DNA of 64,000 nt, taken from the NCBI GenBank assembly GCA_002102555.1, contig MCFL01000037.1:1-64000 (forward strand), given 5' to 3'. This DNA comes from Catenaria anguillulae PL171 (lineage: Eukaryota > Blastocladiomycota > Blastocladiomycetes > Blastocladiales > Catenariaceae). A program made the translations under genes and the position numbers. The notes beneath the pieces were generated by a model, which saw only the letters and a list, made by a program, of their open reading frames with translations, was not told the origin of the DNA and did no database searches. Within the stretch, counting starts at the first letter, position 1, and every line of letters starts with the position of its first letter. Positions 1-12,134 of the stretch are shown piece by piece.

Positions 1-1099
1 AAACGCTGCACCCAGAGCGTTATCTGGTGCTGGGCAATGAACCGGACAATTACCGGTCGCTGGATGCGGTTGCGCAGCTGATTTTGGATGGTAAAAGTAC
101 GTCATTCACCCGTGGCGTGTATACGATTGGCCAAGAGGGTAAGCTTTGCTGATTGCGCAATGCGTACGTGTGCATGTGTGCGTTCCTTTGCAGTCAAGAA
201 GATTGTCGTTGCGGCTGGTGCAGGAATCAGTACAGCGGCAGGCATTCCAGATTTCCGCACACCAGGTACTGGGCTGTACGACAACTTGCAAAAGTATGAT
301 TTGCCCGAGCCAGAAGACATCTTTTGCCTCGAGTACTTTGCGGTATGTGCCACCTTTAACATTACTCTGGCCACTGAGATCCCACCCTCACTCACACGCC
401 AGAATTTATCAGGAAAACCCAAAACCCTTCTTCCACCTCGCCAAAGAGCTCTACCCTGGCACTTTCAAGCCCACCCGCACACACTTCTTCCTTACCCTGC
501 TGTCCCGGCGGTCCCTCTTGCACACGCTACTGACGCAAAACATCGACACGCTCGAAACCCTTGCGGGCGTCCCCGCCCACAAAATCGTCCACGCGCACGG
601 ATCATTTGCCACGGCCTCATGCACCTCGTGCCGTGCCTCGCACCCGCCCGACCACGTGCGCCGCGCCATCTTTGCTTCGCTCGTTCCTGAATGCACACAG
701 TGCTCCCAGGGCGTGGTCAAGCCTGACATTGTGTTTTTCGGCGAGGCGTTGCCTGAGGCGTTTTTCAAGGCCATGCAAAGCCAGGTGCCCGAGGCTGACT
801 TGTTGCTTGTACTGGGGACGAGTCTCAAGGTGGCGCCGTTCAATATGGTCGTGGACGAGGTTGGCGTGCGTGTGCCCAGGGTGCTGATTAATCGCGAGCG
901 GGTTGGAGAGTGCAAGCATCCTGGTCGTGGGTTGGATTTCGATGGCAAGTATCAAAAGTTTCGACGCGACGTGTTTGTGGGCGAGTCGTGCGATGATGCG
1001 ATTGAGCAGTTGGTGGAGCGATTGGGATGGACAAAGGACTTGGACGAGGTTGAGCGGGAATGGGAGTTAGCGGCGGCGTTGGAAAAGGTCAAGTTGTGA
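1..1099 (+). CDS. NAD-dependent protein deacetylase, SIRT2/Hst2-type sirtuin (5' end missing)
   Basis: Sirtuins remove acyl groups from lysines while consuming NAD+. Exons read as <1-90, 194-342 and 413-1099; both introns are GT-AG and the phases agree. The joined protein shows the Rossmann NAD motif GAGIS followed by GIPDFR, then TQNID, the catalytic His in HAHG, two CxxC zinc pairs (CTSC and CTQC), KPDIVFFGE and GTSLKV, in the usual family order. The spacing and the tail after GTSLKV resemble class I SIRT2/Hst2 proteins more than Sir2 or SIRT6. The first codons in the window are already in frame, so the start lies upstream. The neighbour NmrA gene is convergent, with 200 bp between stops. 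Certain as a sirtuin; the subclass is an inference. Confidence 0.93.
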
Positions 1100-1299
1100 G
1101 TCATGGATTTGTGTTGGAGATATACTCAGGTTTTGTGAACGGGTCTCATACATACAAAACTGAATCGGTGGGAGGTGAGTGGGGCGAGGAAAAGGCGTGG
1201 ATCGTTGGAATGCGAAAACAGAAAACGGGAGAGGGTAGAGCATGCATCATCAGCCTCATGAAGGATTGTGGAACAAATATCAACACGACCTGACTCTGC

Positions 1300-2946
1300 T
1301 CAGTAATCCACGACATATGACGACCGCCTCCTGCGCGACCCACGGCCAGACTTGCCACGCCAACGGCGGCCCTCTGTGCCATAATTGTAATCACAGTCGC
1401 TATCTCCACCGCCAATGTAAGCCGAGTCGTCTCGGGAATATGCGCCGCCGACACCGAAACGCGTCGAAGACGTCGATATCGAGTGCTCCCACCGCTCAAA
1501 CAAGTCAATCATTCTGCACACGAGCAACCGAAAGATGAGGCTTTTCTGGACTTGAAGAAGAAGCTGCAACGAAATAAATGCGTACCGATCCAAATTGGCC
1601 TCCTCCTCGCGCAACAAGTCATACTTTGCTTGCAACACTCGCTGCTTGTCCGTGACCAGCTCGCGCAACAACTGATACAACTCCTCGCCCTGCTCGAGCG
1701 CCTCGTATCCCTTGCTCGGCACGCCTCGGCCTCGGTATGCGCCCGGAACCCGCGGCTCGTGATACTCGCGACCGCCTGCCGTCGTCGTGGGTGCCAACAA
1801 GTCTGCACATGCCCTGAAAAATGTCTCGACCGTAGTGGGTTCGTGGCCCGTCAAATGCATAAAGAACCCAACCTCCTCGCCACTGCCCATGCCGCCCGTC
1901 GCATGCAAGTCCAAGATCTCGAAAAACCCGCGCGCAAGCCACTCGGGCACGCCATGGTCACGATACACTTGGATAAACTCGTTGGGGTCGCACGCGCGAA
2001 ACGTGATGCGTCGGCCCAGCGCCCTGGATGCCGCGGCGGCTAGGTCGTCGCCCGAGAGTACTTGCGGGCCCATGAGGTCGTACGCCTTGAATGCGTGCAT
2101 GGCTGGGTCGACTAGGATGGCGCACGCGGCGCGGGCTACGTCTTTCACGTCGACGGGCGCGGTGGTGCCACGGCCAATCGGGAGCGAGATAGTGCAATAG
2201 TCGCGGATTTCGCGGTAGTGCGAGAGCAGGGATTGCATAAAGAAGGAGCTGCGCAGGAATGCGCAGGGGATGCCTGATTCAGAGACGAGGCTGGATTGTT
2301 GGGATTGGTGAGTTGAGTGATTGGTGGGTGAGACGTTGACAAGAGGGCATGTCCATACGTTTCCATGTCTTGAAACTGGCGCGCAAACAGCGACTGCTTG
2401 CCGGCTGCCGACGTGGGCTGGACCAGCGAGAGCAACAGGATAAACTTGACGCGGTCGCGGACGGCAGCACGGACATAGTTGACGACTTGCTCGACGCGGT
2501 TTTCGGCATTGGATGGGACTATCGTCGTGCGAATCAAGCGTGGCGAGGTGGAGTCAACCCACTGCAAGTGGAACGAGATGCAAGCAAAAAGACGTACTGA
2601 TAAACAAGATGTCACAACCCGACATGTCCAACGAACTCACGTCATCGGCGTCAATATACCTGACCACATCCACATCGGCCAACACGTCCTTGGGCGGGTG
2701 ATCGCGATGAATGCCCGCAACCACCTTGAACCGCTGATGGTACTCTGGCGAGCACAGCAACTTGAGCACCTCGAATCCGGCCGTGCCCGAGGCGCCCGTC
2801 ACTAGGACCGACGTGCTGGTACCTGTCGTCATTGGCGCGCCCGTGTTGGTCGGGAACAGGTTGGGGTCGGCAGCGAGAGACGACGTGGCGGCCGTTGTCG
2901 TGGCCGTGGTGGGGGTCGCCGTCGTGGCGAGTGGGTTGGTCGACAT
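1300..2946 (-). CDS. NmrA-like NAD(P)-binding family protein
   Basis: Exons: 2598-2946, 2359-2518, 1300-2290 (complement), giving 499 residues with consistent phases. An N-terminal Thr/Ala-rich tail is followed by the dinucleotide-binding turn VTGASGTAG. Next come CDILF and then NRVEQVVNYVRAA, and a GIPCAFLRSSFFMQ stretch in the position where NmrA/azoreductase-like atypical short-chain dehydrogenases have 'GIpytilRp'. NmrA proteins bind NAD(P) and often act as redox sensors or reductases, usually without the catalytic Tyr of classical SDRs. The last 110 residues or so (Gln/Leu-rich helix, then a Gly/Ser/Arg/Tyr tail) are an extension I do not recognise. The ATG at 2946 is the first in frame with the Rossmann fold. 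Confidence 0.8.
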
Positions 2947-3720
2947 GGCCGTGGACGTTGTGGGGTGGCTGTTGGGAAGGCCGGGTCAAGCGATGTGGAA
3001 GTAAAGGAGCCAGCCGTGGCGGTGCGAGGGAAGGTGCCGGGCGTGGACTCGCGGTCGGACGTGGAGGGGCGTTGCAGTGTGGACGACATGGTTGTTGGGG
3101 AATCTCGGCACGTGTGGAGTTTCAGACGTTCGCATGAGGATGAGGGCGGGCACCGTGACGCTAAAATACCCCGCCTGTGCTGCGCTGGTCAAGCGCACAA
3201 AAATGTCTCAGTGGGATGCAACCAACCAATCAATCAAGTTTGAGTGAGACCCTGCAGACTGAAATGATCTCTGAGTCGGAATCAGAATCAGATCCCGAGC
3301 GCGTTCAGGCTGGCTCCATTCCAACATTCCAACTGCTGAACCCTAAAAGAATGCAGCGCCACCACGCTTGCTGAGAAATGGGAACAGCACTGGCACGTGC
3401 CGAAGAGGCAACGAGCCTCAAGTCGCGGCAACGAAATCCAAGCGACCGAGCAGTGCAGTATCAAGTGAGCGGGTGTATTCGGAAGACGGATAATTGGTGG
3501 GGGGGGGGGGGGAACAAAGCTTGATGGACAATGAGGGCACAACCTGCTGCTTGTGTGACCATCGTGCACGGCGAGGGCACGAGTCGGACGCAAGTATGAA
3601 GAAGGAAGTACGAGGGGAACGACGGCTTGACAGAGCCACAAAGAAATGAAGCAAGAAAAATGTGCAAGAAAAGAACAGGAGAAAACGGATTTGCATCGGA
3701 AGACGCGACGACACGGGTAC
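2947..3720. other. intergenic spacer with a 14-G run
   Basis: This is the region upstream of the NmrA-like gene and downstream of the next minus-strand gene. No convincing coding signal was seen. It contains an uninterrupted run of 14 G at 3499-3512. Confidence 0.5.
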
Positions 3721-4810
3721 CTACCCTTTGCTCTTGCGCATCCGATCGTGCTCCTCGAGCCTCGCCACCACTGCCTTGACGTCCCGCTCAATGGACCCAA
3801 CAATCTTTTGCAACCGCGAGTCGACCCTCACGAGCGCCTCGAGCAAATGCTGCTTGACATCGTCGCCTGGAAACTGGTCCAGATTGACGCGCGACAGCTG
3901 AAACTGGTACAGCGACCACACCATGTCGAGCAGCGTTTGCAGCACGTGGTAGGTCGAGATGTCGCAGGGCAGGTGCAGGTCCTTTAGATGTGTGTACGAG
4001 CCCGTGAGGAGAAAGGCCGGGTTGACGGAAAAGGGGTCAGAGGACGAGGCGGATGATGAAGGAATCGATTTGGGTGAGGTGGATGAAGAGGAGGAAGACG
4101 AAAAGCGCGACATGATGGATTTTGTCTGCATACATGAAATGTGTGAATTGCAGCCCCACACATGCCCTCAAAAAAGGCGGAATGACATACCACCCGCTTG
4201 CGCGTCTTGTCTGCAGCGCCAACCGCCGCCTCGTACTCGACCAACAACACGGTCAACCCCCTCAGCAGCTCCGTGTAATCCGTCACATCCACCAGTGGGC
4301 CGAGCCCGAGTCCGAGCCGAAAGTACAACATGACGCGCTTGCGCGACTTTGAGATGGAATTGACCGCCTCGACCAGCCGCGCTTTCGGCACAACGACCGT
4401 GTGTCCGGACGCTTCCGTCACTTTACCCTCGAGGTTCATGCGCACGCCGTCGGTGAATGCGGCAGAGTGATCGCACATGTCCCAGATACGGGTCAGGACA
4501 GGGTCTGCAGCTTGTGTTGGCGCAGTTGTTGGAGCTGGTCCCGCTGAAGGAGGGTTGGACCGTTGGGGAATCGATGATGAGGATGACACAGGCGCCGAAA
4601 CGGGCGGTGGCGGTTGAGGGTTCCAGTGAAGCGGTGGTTTGGATGGGTGGCTCATGGCCGGAGCCATGTCGCTGCCGATTGTGGTAGCGACGGGCGAGAG
4701 AGGAGGAACTTCGGACAGGGTGGCGGAGGTGGCGAGTGCTTGGTTGATTTCCACAATGTAAGATGGAAGCGAAGGAACGGGTGGCGGGTGATGAACTTGT
4801 TGCTGTGTGG

Positions 4811-4841
<31 letters not shown>

Positions 4842-5405
4842 ATTGGCAAGGGAGAGATTTGGAGGATTGGACATGGATTGACGGCGCGGTGGAGCGATCA
4901 GGACAGGCGGTTCCTTTGGTGGGAGGGCAGGTGGTGGAAGGGCGTTTGGGAGGGACTGAGGCAACGGGACACGTGGTACAGGTGTGGGTCGCGATGGTGG
5001 CGAATCTGGTGGGGTACCCAGGGTGGTATGATATCCAGGCGGCGGTTTGGTTGGGGTGATGGACGTTATCGTGCTGCCCGATGGTGGTGGACTCGAGGCA
5101 AGCGGAGCAGCTGCCGGGAAAGGCAATGTGGTGGCGGTCCGCGGTGCGATCGTGACTGGAGAATGTGGTCCGGGAACAGCGCCGGTACCTTGCGGCGTCG
5201 AGTTGCCCGAATTGGTGGCTGACGCGGCAGGCGGGTACTGCCAGTTGAGCGAGTTGGCGTCAGGCGTTGACGTGCCAGTCGGTGCGCTGGATGCAACAGA
5301 CACGCCTGTAGACGGCGTGACTGGCGTTACTGGTGTTGAAGGCACCGAGCGTGGCAGAGGCGAAAGGGGAGATGCGGCTGCCGAGGATGGGCCGAGGGTC
5401 GCCAT
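3721..5405 (-). CDS. unrecognised disordered Pro/Ser-rich protein with helical C-terminal half
   Basis: Two exons, 4191-5405 and 3721-4125, joined by a 65-bp GT-AG intron at a phase-0 site, give 539 residues. The start ATG at 5405 opens 'MATLGPSS'; the frame stays open upstream but that sequence looks like leader. Residues 1 to about 300 are Pro/Ser/Thr-rich with a poly-Gln run. Residues about 310-420 and 450-539 look helical and globular, with an LRRGLTVLLVEYE-type core and a charged heptad-like C-terminus ending VVARLEEHDRMRKSKG. The layout (disordered front, helical back) recalls fungal signalling scaffolds such as RAM-pathway proteins, but I cannot assign it to a family. Confidence 0.75.
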
Positions 5406-6633
5406 CTGCAGAGCACACCAGCGCGAACAGAAATGGCGTGAAATGAGTGGGAAACTTGAGCGTTTTAGAGTGGCCGCGGACCGAATCGCATACAGATGCC
5501 AATGATAAAACGAGTATGTATTCGACCGAACTAGGCCTCGTTTAGGAATCACTTGGCCACTGTCAGCTTGGAAGCGTGGCGACAAAAGTGGTGGTTGGCG
5601 GCGGGCAATGCGATTGTAATTGGCTTTGGAAAGGACGCTTTGGCGATAGCTGGTTCTCAAAGTGTATGTTGCACGGAGTGTGTATCATGCAATCGAGCAT
5701 TCATTCATTGGCAGCTTGCAAAGTGTGACTTTCAAATGCAAATGCTCACACAGTCATCGTCATTCCTGGCTCCAAGACGCGAGATCGGAGGCCGATGTGG
5801 TCACCTTCGCACAACCTTCCACCAAGTTCTCGATCACTATCCACAACAACGATGCAAATGTGGAAAGACGCCGAGGACGATTGATTTTTGATACAAGTGT
5901 CTCAGTAGGTATGGACCGAAAAAATGATACGTCTATGGTGGGAAATGAGGGAAAAGCAACCGTATTTGTGTCAAGCCCAAGTGCGGAACAGATGGTGTGT
6001 CGGGCCGGGCGGTCAATGAGTCAAGTGGAGCTTGTCACTTGGATGCGTTCTCCTGTGCATTCAAAAGCAATCAAGGTGTCAGTATGTGTGGCCATGTAAG
6101 TCAAGCCCTGGAGATGCAACCATACCTCGAGTTTGTCGACGTCAATGCGTTCAAGTCCACCTCACGGCATGAGATTGGATCCAAAGACGTCTGCTTGACT
6201 TGTCCCGACCCATACGTTCCCTTGATTTGGACTGTCGGGTTGATAGTCAACGCATTCGGGATACTCAGATGGGTCTTCGACGACATCGCATACACTCCGA
6301 AGAATTGGATTTGTTGCGGGAACCGCCACACTTGGAACGCGGCAAGAGTAAGGATCAGGATGGCGAGTGAGCTGCACAGTACGAGGAGACCTTCATTTTG
6401 GCGGATGTGGAGGTGCAGACATGCGCATTCAAAGGACTTGATGTCGTTTGAATGGAGCGAAAGAGCGCAGGCATAATGGGGGGGCCGGAGAACCGGTGTT
6501 CGCACGAACTGCGAACGCGGCCACGCGTCATCTCGTCCTTACTATGTAAACGCCTAGCGGAAACCTGGCCAAATCCGCGACACTCTCATATCAGGGAGAA
6601 AACTCTTTCAAGAAACACTAAAAACCTTAAGCA
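5406..6633. other. intergenic region, mostly without recognisable genes
   Basis: 1.2 kb between divergent genes. Open frames on the plus strand (5662-6099, 5997-6476) lack any family signal. One minus-strand frame with a predicted membrane helix is listed separately at 6101-6505. Confidence 0.4.
6042..6505 (-). CDS. possible small single-pass membrane protein (weak)
   Basis: A minus-strand open frame (6505 down to about 6133) contains a strong hydrophobic helix, LLVLCSSLAILILTLAAF, flanked by charged or aromatic residues, then a soluble-looking segment. A good donor (GAG|GTATGG) and an acceptor about 75 bp on (GCACAG) would add about 13 residues and a stop. There is no in-frame ATG before the helix, so either an upstream exon is missing or the frame is chance. 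No family recognised. Confidence 0.22.
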
Positions 6634-9600
6634 ATGTCCAAGAAAGGTGACAAGACACCGGGTCCACCATCGAGCGCAGCTCCCAATGGTGGTGTTGTCG
6701 TCAGCACCGTCGACGCGTCCAACACGACCGCGCTTACAAGCGACATGCCTCTGTTTGATGTGCGTATCCATTGCTTTCCGTATGCGCCGAACGGCACACC
6801 GTCTCATGAAACAACTCGATACAGGATGAATGGACCGCCTGGATTGGTGCTGTCCTCCCCGACCCTTCTGACCCGACCGACCCTGCCACCACCCAATCTC
6901 TCTTGACCTCGCTCCATGACACCGTTGCCTCAGGGCTCCGACGCAAATTCACTCTCATTTCAAAAACGAGCGTGCTAGAATGGATCAACGAATCTCTCAA
7001 ATCCTCCGACCTGGCAAAGGAGGCCAAAGCCGCCATAGATGCCCTGCCACGTGGCGCCGACTTGCCCGACGCGCTCATGGTCAAGCTATTGCGCCAAGCA
7101 GTCATGAATGCGCGCGTCGAGTGTTTAGAAGCACGCAAGGCGGCTCAATTGGCCGCACAGCAGGCAGCGCAGGCTGAGGCTGAGGCCTCTGCGGCGGGCG
7201 GCAACAAGAAAAAGGAAGAAAAGGCGCCGACTGCACCTGGGACTGCGGCTCCTGGTGCTAGTGCTGCAGGAGGCAAGGCAGGGGCAGAGGCAGCTTCGCC
7301 AAAATCAGCGGCGCCGAAAAAAGGCGCGGGTGGCAAAGAGCAGGCAGCCGACAAAGTGGCCAGACCAGAGACGGCGGCGGCGGCTGGGGATGCCGGGGCA
7401 CCAAAGGCCAAAGGAAAACTGAGGGATCGGGCGTTGCCCAAGGTAAAGGTCACGCCTCTTGGTTTGTTATCAGCATCTTTTTGTCGTTGTTTCTTTTAAC
7501 ATTCTTTCAACTCACAACTGGCCATTTTTCAAGACGATGAACCAATTGACGGGCCGGACACGTACATTCTGCTCTGGAACTTTTCCACTCCAACCCTTTT
7601 AGAAGCTCTCGCTCTTGACCCAGGGTTTCCCTTGCACGCGGTCACAACACTGTCGATAGCCCGTCCGGCATCCTCATCCACGGCAGGCGTTGTACTGTCA
7701 TTATCAATGCGCGAGATTCAGTCGCGCGTCTTTGCGACCCAACCCGACTCGCCTGTCATGTTCACTACCGTGTGCACGGGTGGTGCGACAGCAGATGCGA
7801 CTGCCGTGTTTGAAATGCTTGCAAAGCAGTGGTACACCTTGCTGACGGATCGCAGAGAATATGGGGCGTTTTATGCGAAGCAGAGAATCGTGACCGTACC
7901 GGTTGCCAAGGACTTGGGGGCGAGTGAGAACACGTTGGGATCACATGGACATTTGGATCCGGAAGTTGGCGAGATTGTGGCGGCAATCAAGGATATTGTG
8001 AATCAGATTGCTGGGCCGGTGATTGATCCGACTGCCAAGGTGTCGGAGCGCGGCACCTACAAACTGTATGTAGCCACTGTCTTGACCTAGGACTGAATCG
8101 ATTCCAGTACTAACCAAGGGATTGTGCCACCACGCCAATAAACAGGCACGAACCAACCCATTTAGTCCACTCGCGCGCCGCATCCCTCCTACGCCTGCTC
8201 CCCACATCATCAACTTCCGCTTCGCCAGACTCCGACTGGCGCCTCTCGCAACTCGCCGCACGAACCGGTCTGTCTCTCGAATCCGCCGCCTTCTATCTGG
8301 ACCTGATCCAGTTTGAGCACATGCTCGGCGGATCTCATGATCTGTCGCTTTACACCTGGGTCGAGCACATGCAAACTCCTGCCGCGACCCAGGCCCTCGA
8401 CTCCCTACTCAGCTCGTCCACTTCGCCAGCCAGCATTCGGTATCAGATGCGTGGATCGAAACTACTCATCGCCCCAACCACGGCATTTGCGGTCCAGTCG
8501 GCGACTTACACGCCGCCGAAAAGGCTCGGGCTCGGGTCCTGGTTTCACAAAAAGTCGACAGATCAGTTGCCTGCGTCGCTCGGTATGTGTACGATGAATC
8601 CAATCCGAGCTTCATCACGACGGCAAACACTCCCGTGGATGAACTCGGCACCTGTATGCGCAAATCCATGCCGACGCGTGACCTGATTGTGTATCAGCTA
8701 CCGGGCACGCCGTGTGCACGGTGGTTCCGGCGACAGGTGACGTTGTCTTGACATTTGCGCATGGTAATGCGTTCGAGTTTCGCCGTGACAGCCTTGGGGA
8801 TGCAGACAAGCACAGTGTGGGACAGTACACGACCAAAAACGGGTACATGTGCACTGTGAGGATTGTGGGATGCATGTACGGCATCCGGCACAGGGGACTG
8901 GTGCGTGGAGATGCATTCTTGGCGCGTCTGGGGATCATGTTGTGGTATCACCGGCGGCTGAGGCACCCGATCAGCAGCGTGTTGCGTACTTGAAGGCGAA
9001 TGGAACGACAGGAACCAAGGCGCTGGTGGCGAATGGATTTGGACCTCTTGCGATGGAACTGACCCAAAGATCGCATGCATACACGAGTCGGACCCAGTTG
9101 CACTGCGCGACATGTGGCGTAGAGAAGACGGAGTGAGTGCATCGAGGTTCCGGGACGGATCGTGGATGGCCAAGCATGTGGACGGGACCGTGATGCGGAC
9201 AAGGTCAGGTACGAGTCCAGGGTGGGGCTGTCTTGTTCCTGGGCTTGGAGAGGTCGAGAGTGAATTGGGGAACGCGAAAAAGTTGGTCGTGTACGACTTG
9301 CAGGGATATCGTGTGACGTTTGGAGACGAGTTGGAGGTCCGCTTGGTACGAAGACCTTTGGGTTCCAAGCACTGATTTTTCTGAACGTGGACTGACTCTG
9401 CGCCTGATTGCAGCCGACCGGTCATGTCTTGAGAGTAGAGCAAGGGAGAACTCGCATCACCATGGCCGGATCAGCAATTGACCTGTTGTCTGGGTCCATC
9501 TCTCGAGACAGCAACGTTGTACAGGACACGGCTAACGGTGTCATCATCAGCGAAATCAAGTGCGGAAATGTCATGTCCTCGCTCTTATCCACAGCATCGC

Positions 9601-11045
9601 AGGTGTCAAGCTCCATGTCTGCCCCCAACTTGCTCGTCCTTGAACATTCGCTCGTTCCTGGCCATGCTTCACACCTGTGCTTGAGAACCGACACCAGTGT
9701 CCAGCACGAGCTGCTCCGTGCCGTGAATGACCAAGAGCTTCGTGTACATGTCACGGAAGAGGCCGTTGTGAGCAATGCCAATTCCAGTCCACTGCAGCCG
9801 CCAAGTGCTGTTGCCGTAAACTTGGTCGTGTATCATTTGCCAACACAAAGAGTCAATTGCCGCCAACTGCTGCGGTTCCCGCCAATGACCCAAACCATTC
9901 GAAAGGCGGTCTTGGCCGCCTGGACCGACATTCAGCAATTGACGGGACCACCACACGCTATCACGGAATCAACTCATGACATGAATGTGTCCACGGCTTC
10001 CGCAACGTCGACAACATCTGCTACCGCCAGCTCTGCTCCATTGCTCAGCGAATCCGACCTGTTTCACCGCTTCCTTTCCACACCAGAACGCCATCAACTT
10101 CTGTCTCGCCCGAACCGCCCCAAGTGCAACACGACCACGTTTTCTTCGTGCTCCAAAGCCGATTTTGACAACGGTCCGGGCTTCCAATCGACCACCATGA
10201 ATCTGGTAGACCCTGGATCAGCCACCAATGGGCCGCTCACTGCTGATCGCTCGCAGCACCTGTTTGCCCGCGGCTCCGTGTCTGCCATCCGCCAGCACCT
10301 GGTTCCCGTGCGCAAACCCATTCCCTCACCAAACCAAATTCCCGTCCGACTAGATGCGGCACTCAAGTCGGTGAAAACCGAACTCGTGCCATACTTTGAG
10401 TCAGCCGAGGGCCGTGCGGCCTTGGTCGAGCTCGCAAAGACGAGGGATCAGCAGGCCCAGTCTCCGCGCCGGCCACACTCGCCACGCGACACGCCGTCCA
10501 AGCCCTTGTACTCGAGCGGCCCGCCAATTGACTTGAGCGAAGACCTGTTGGCAGATTTGGATCCGCTGGCCGACTTGCAGCGCGTGCACACAGGCCAGGT
10601 AGAATCAGTGCCAAACCCATTTACGCGCGGGCCAAAGCTGCCGCCACGGCCAAACCGCGCATCGAGTTTGCGCAAGGCCAGAGTGGCCGATGTGGCCTTG
10701 GGTCACGTTGGCAAGCGCCAGTGTTTCAAGAGTCTTGGGTTGCCTAGTGAGTCGAGTGGGAATAGCGCTGCGGGGCAAGTGGTGTATGGGAGACATGCTG
10801 GGACCGGGTTGTCGGCTACGAGCATTGAGGGAATCGCGGATGCAGCTGCAACGTTGGCGACTGCAGCGACGACGCCTGCAGGCAGTGGCGGGCTGATCTT
10901 TGCACCTCCAGTGGTCAGGGCGACGCGGGGCAAGCAGAAGGCCAACGGGGATGGCCAGGATCAACCGTCGGCAAAGGAGTGGAGGGGGAGGGGTGAATTT
11001 GGGGCGAGTCAGTTGGCAACGCCTTCGAGGTTGGATGTTTTGTGA
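6634..11045 (+). CDS. SPAG17: SPAG17/PF6-like central-pair axonemal protein, with apparent frame breaks
   Basis: SPAG17 (Chlamydomonas PF6) is a large projection protein of the ciliary central apparatus. Exons that join cleanly: 6634-6759, 6825-7442, then from about 7533 to 8065, and 8146 onward; 9345 joins 9414, which runs to the stop at 11045. Family-like blocks in order: an N-terminal 'DEWTAWIGAV' helical domain followed by an Ala/Lys-rich linker; DDEPIDGPDTYI (metazoan SPAG17 also has a DDEPDDG-like stretch here); a TWVEH...LLIAP block; 'VYDESNP', TGDVVLTFAHGNAF; NGTTGTKA; SRFRDGSWMAKHVDGTVMRT; then a disordered C-terminus. From 8560 to 9080 these blocks sit in different frames with no intron-sized gaps, and the 7442/7533 join needs one extra base. 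This is either assembly indels or decay. It is shorter than animal SPAG17 (about 2,200 residues). Confidence 0.8.
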
Positions 11046-11114
11046 ATCGTGTCAGTTTGTCGTCAATCCCGAAATGAAGGTATATGGATGGATATGACGA
11101 CACTGGATAAACAA

Positions 11115-12134
11115 TCACCGCAAAGGATCGGGACGGCGGGCATGCGAGAGGAATGACAGTTGCCACTGCGGCGCAGCGGCCGATGTCGGAGCAGGAGGTG
11201 ATTGTGTGGGATTGTGTTCGGCTTCTGAACGCGGTGTGGCAGGTGGCGCATTGATTGGCGTGAGCCTGTAGGTGGTGAGAAGAGGGAAAAATTCAAGTCA
11301 GGATCGGCCAGAGCAGACCAGAGAAGCAACTCCACGGACCCGGGGCGACGGACAGGCGTCACCAATTCGCTTGGGGTCGCAAACAGCTTGAGTCCTCGAA
11401 GACGCATGTTTTGCCCGTTTGAAAAGTTTTGCTCAAACATGATCTTGACAACACTGCAAGGAAGCGGTGCGCCCTTGTTGCCCTCAGTGAGGTTGAAAGA
11501 TTGCCACCCGACAGGGAGTTTCGAGAACGTGAATCGATCCTCGTCGCAGGGCACAATACACTAAAACAAGGAATGACGCCGGTTGCTCAGTACCAGGAAG
11601 CATACTCGCAACAATGACGAGAAAATCAATGTGAACTAACGGTCAAATGTTGGGCACTCATTCCAGCCCAAACCGAAATGAGCCTTGGACACCAAGTTAG
11701 GTCTCGAGCGTGGTCGAGATACAGCTCCAACTTTGAGACATGGACAATTTTTGGGAACCGAACCATGATCTACGGGCGGGAACGGTGGCGTCGACGACAC
11801 TTGTCAGCCAAGGAGGTGACAGGACACGAGCGGGAGCATGAGTGGGTGTGAAACGAACCCAATGAAGCGGCATTGCTCCAGGATGCAGCCCCGTGGTCCA
11901 GAACGTTTCCAAATTGTCAGTGTCAAGAAAGCATTCCTCGTCATTTGGGTCGGTTCTACCGGAAGAAATCGTCCACAGACCTGCGCGGCTCACGTCGATG
12001 AGCGGCAGGTCTTGGTCCATATCGCTGTGATCGTCGTCCACATTCTCATTGTCGACGAGGAGCGAGTTGTCGTTGAGCGGAGACTGCGGGGTCAGACCCG
12101 AGAATATGAAGCCGGTCCAATGCTGAGAGTTCAT
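11115..12134 (-). CDS. APC10: anaphase-promoting complex subunit 10 (DOC domain)
   Basis: APC10/Doc1 is the beta-sandwich subunit of the APC/C ubiquitin ligase that helps form the D-box co-receptor. Four exons (11855-12134, 11641-11768, 11340-11560, 11115-11265) sum to 259 residues with matching phases. DOC features: LWTISSGR, DNLETFWTT, a VSKLELYLDH strand, LISVWAG, GWQSFNLTE and the final NGQNMRLRGLKLF, parallel to the known DOC order. A roughly 60-residue Pro/Ala-rich tail follows and the protein ends in PDPLR. The terminal Leu-Arg resembles the Ile-Arg tail with which APC10 docks on APC3/Cdc27. An acidic insert lies before the domain. Donor 1 (TTC|GTTTCA) is the weakest join. The gene converges on SPAG17, 70 bp between stops. 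Confidence 0.85.
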
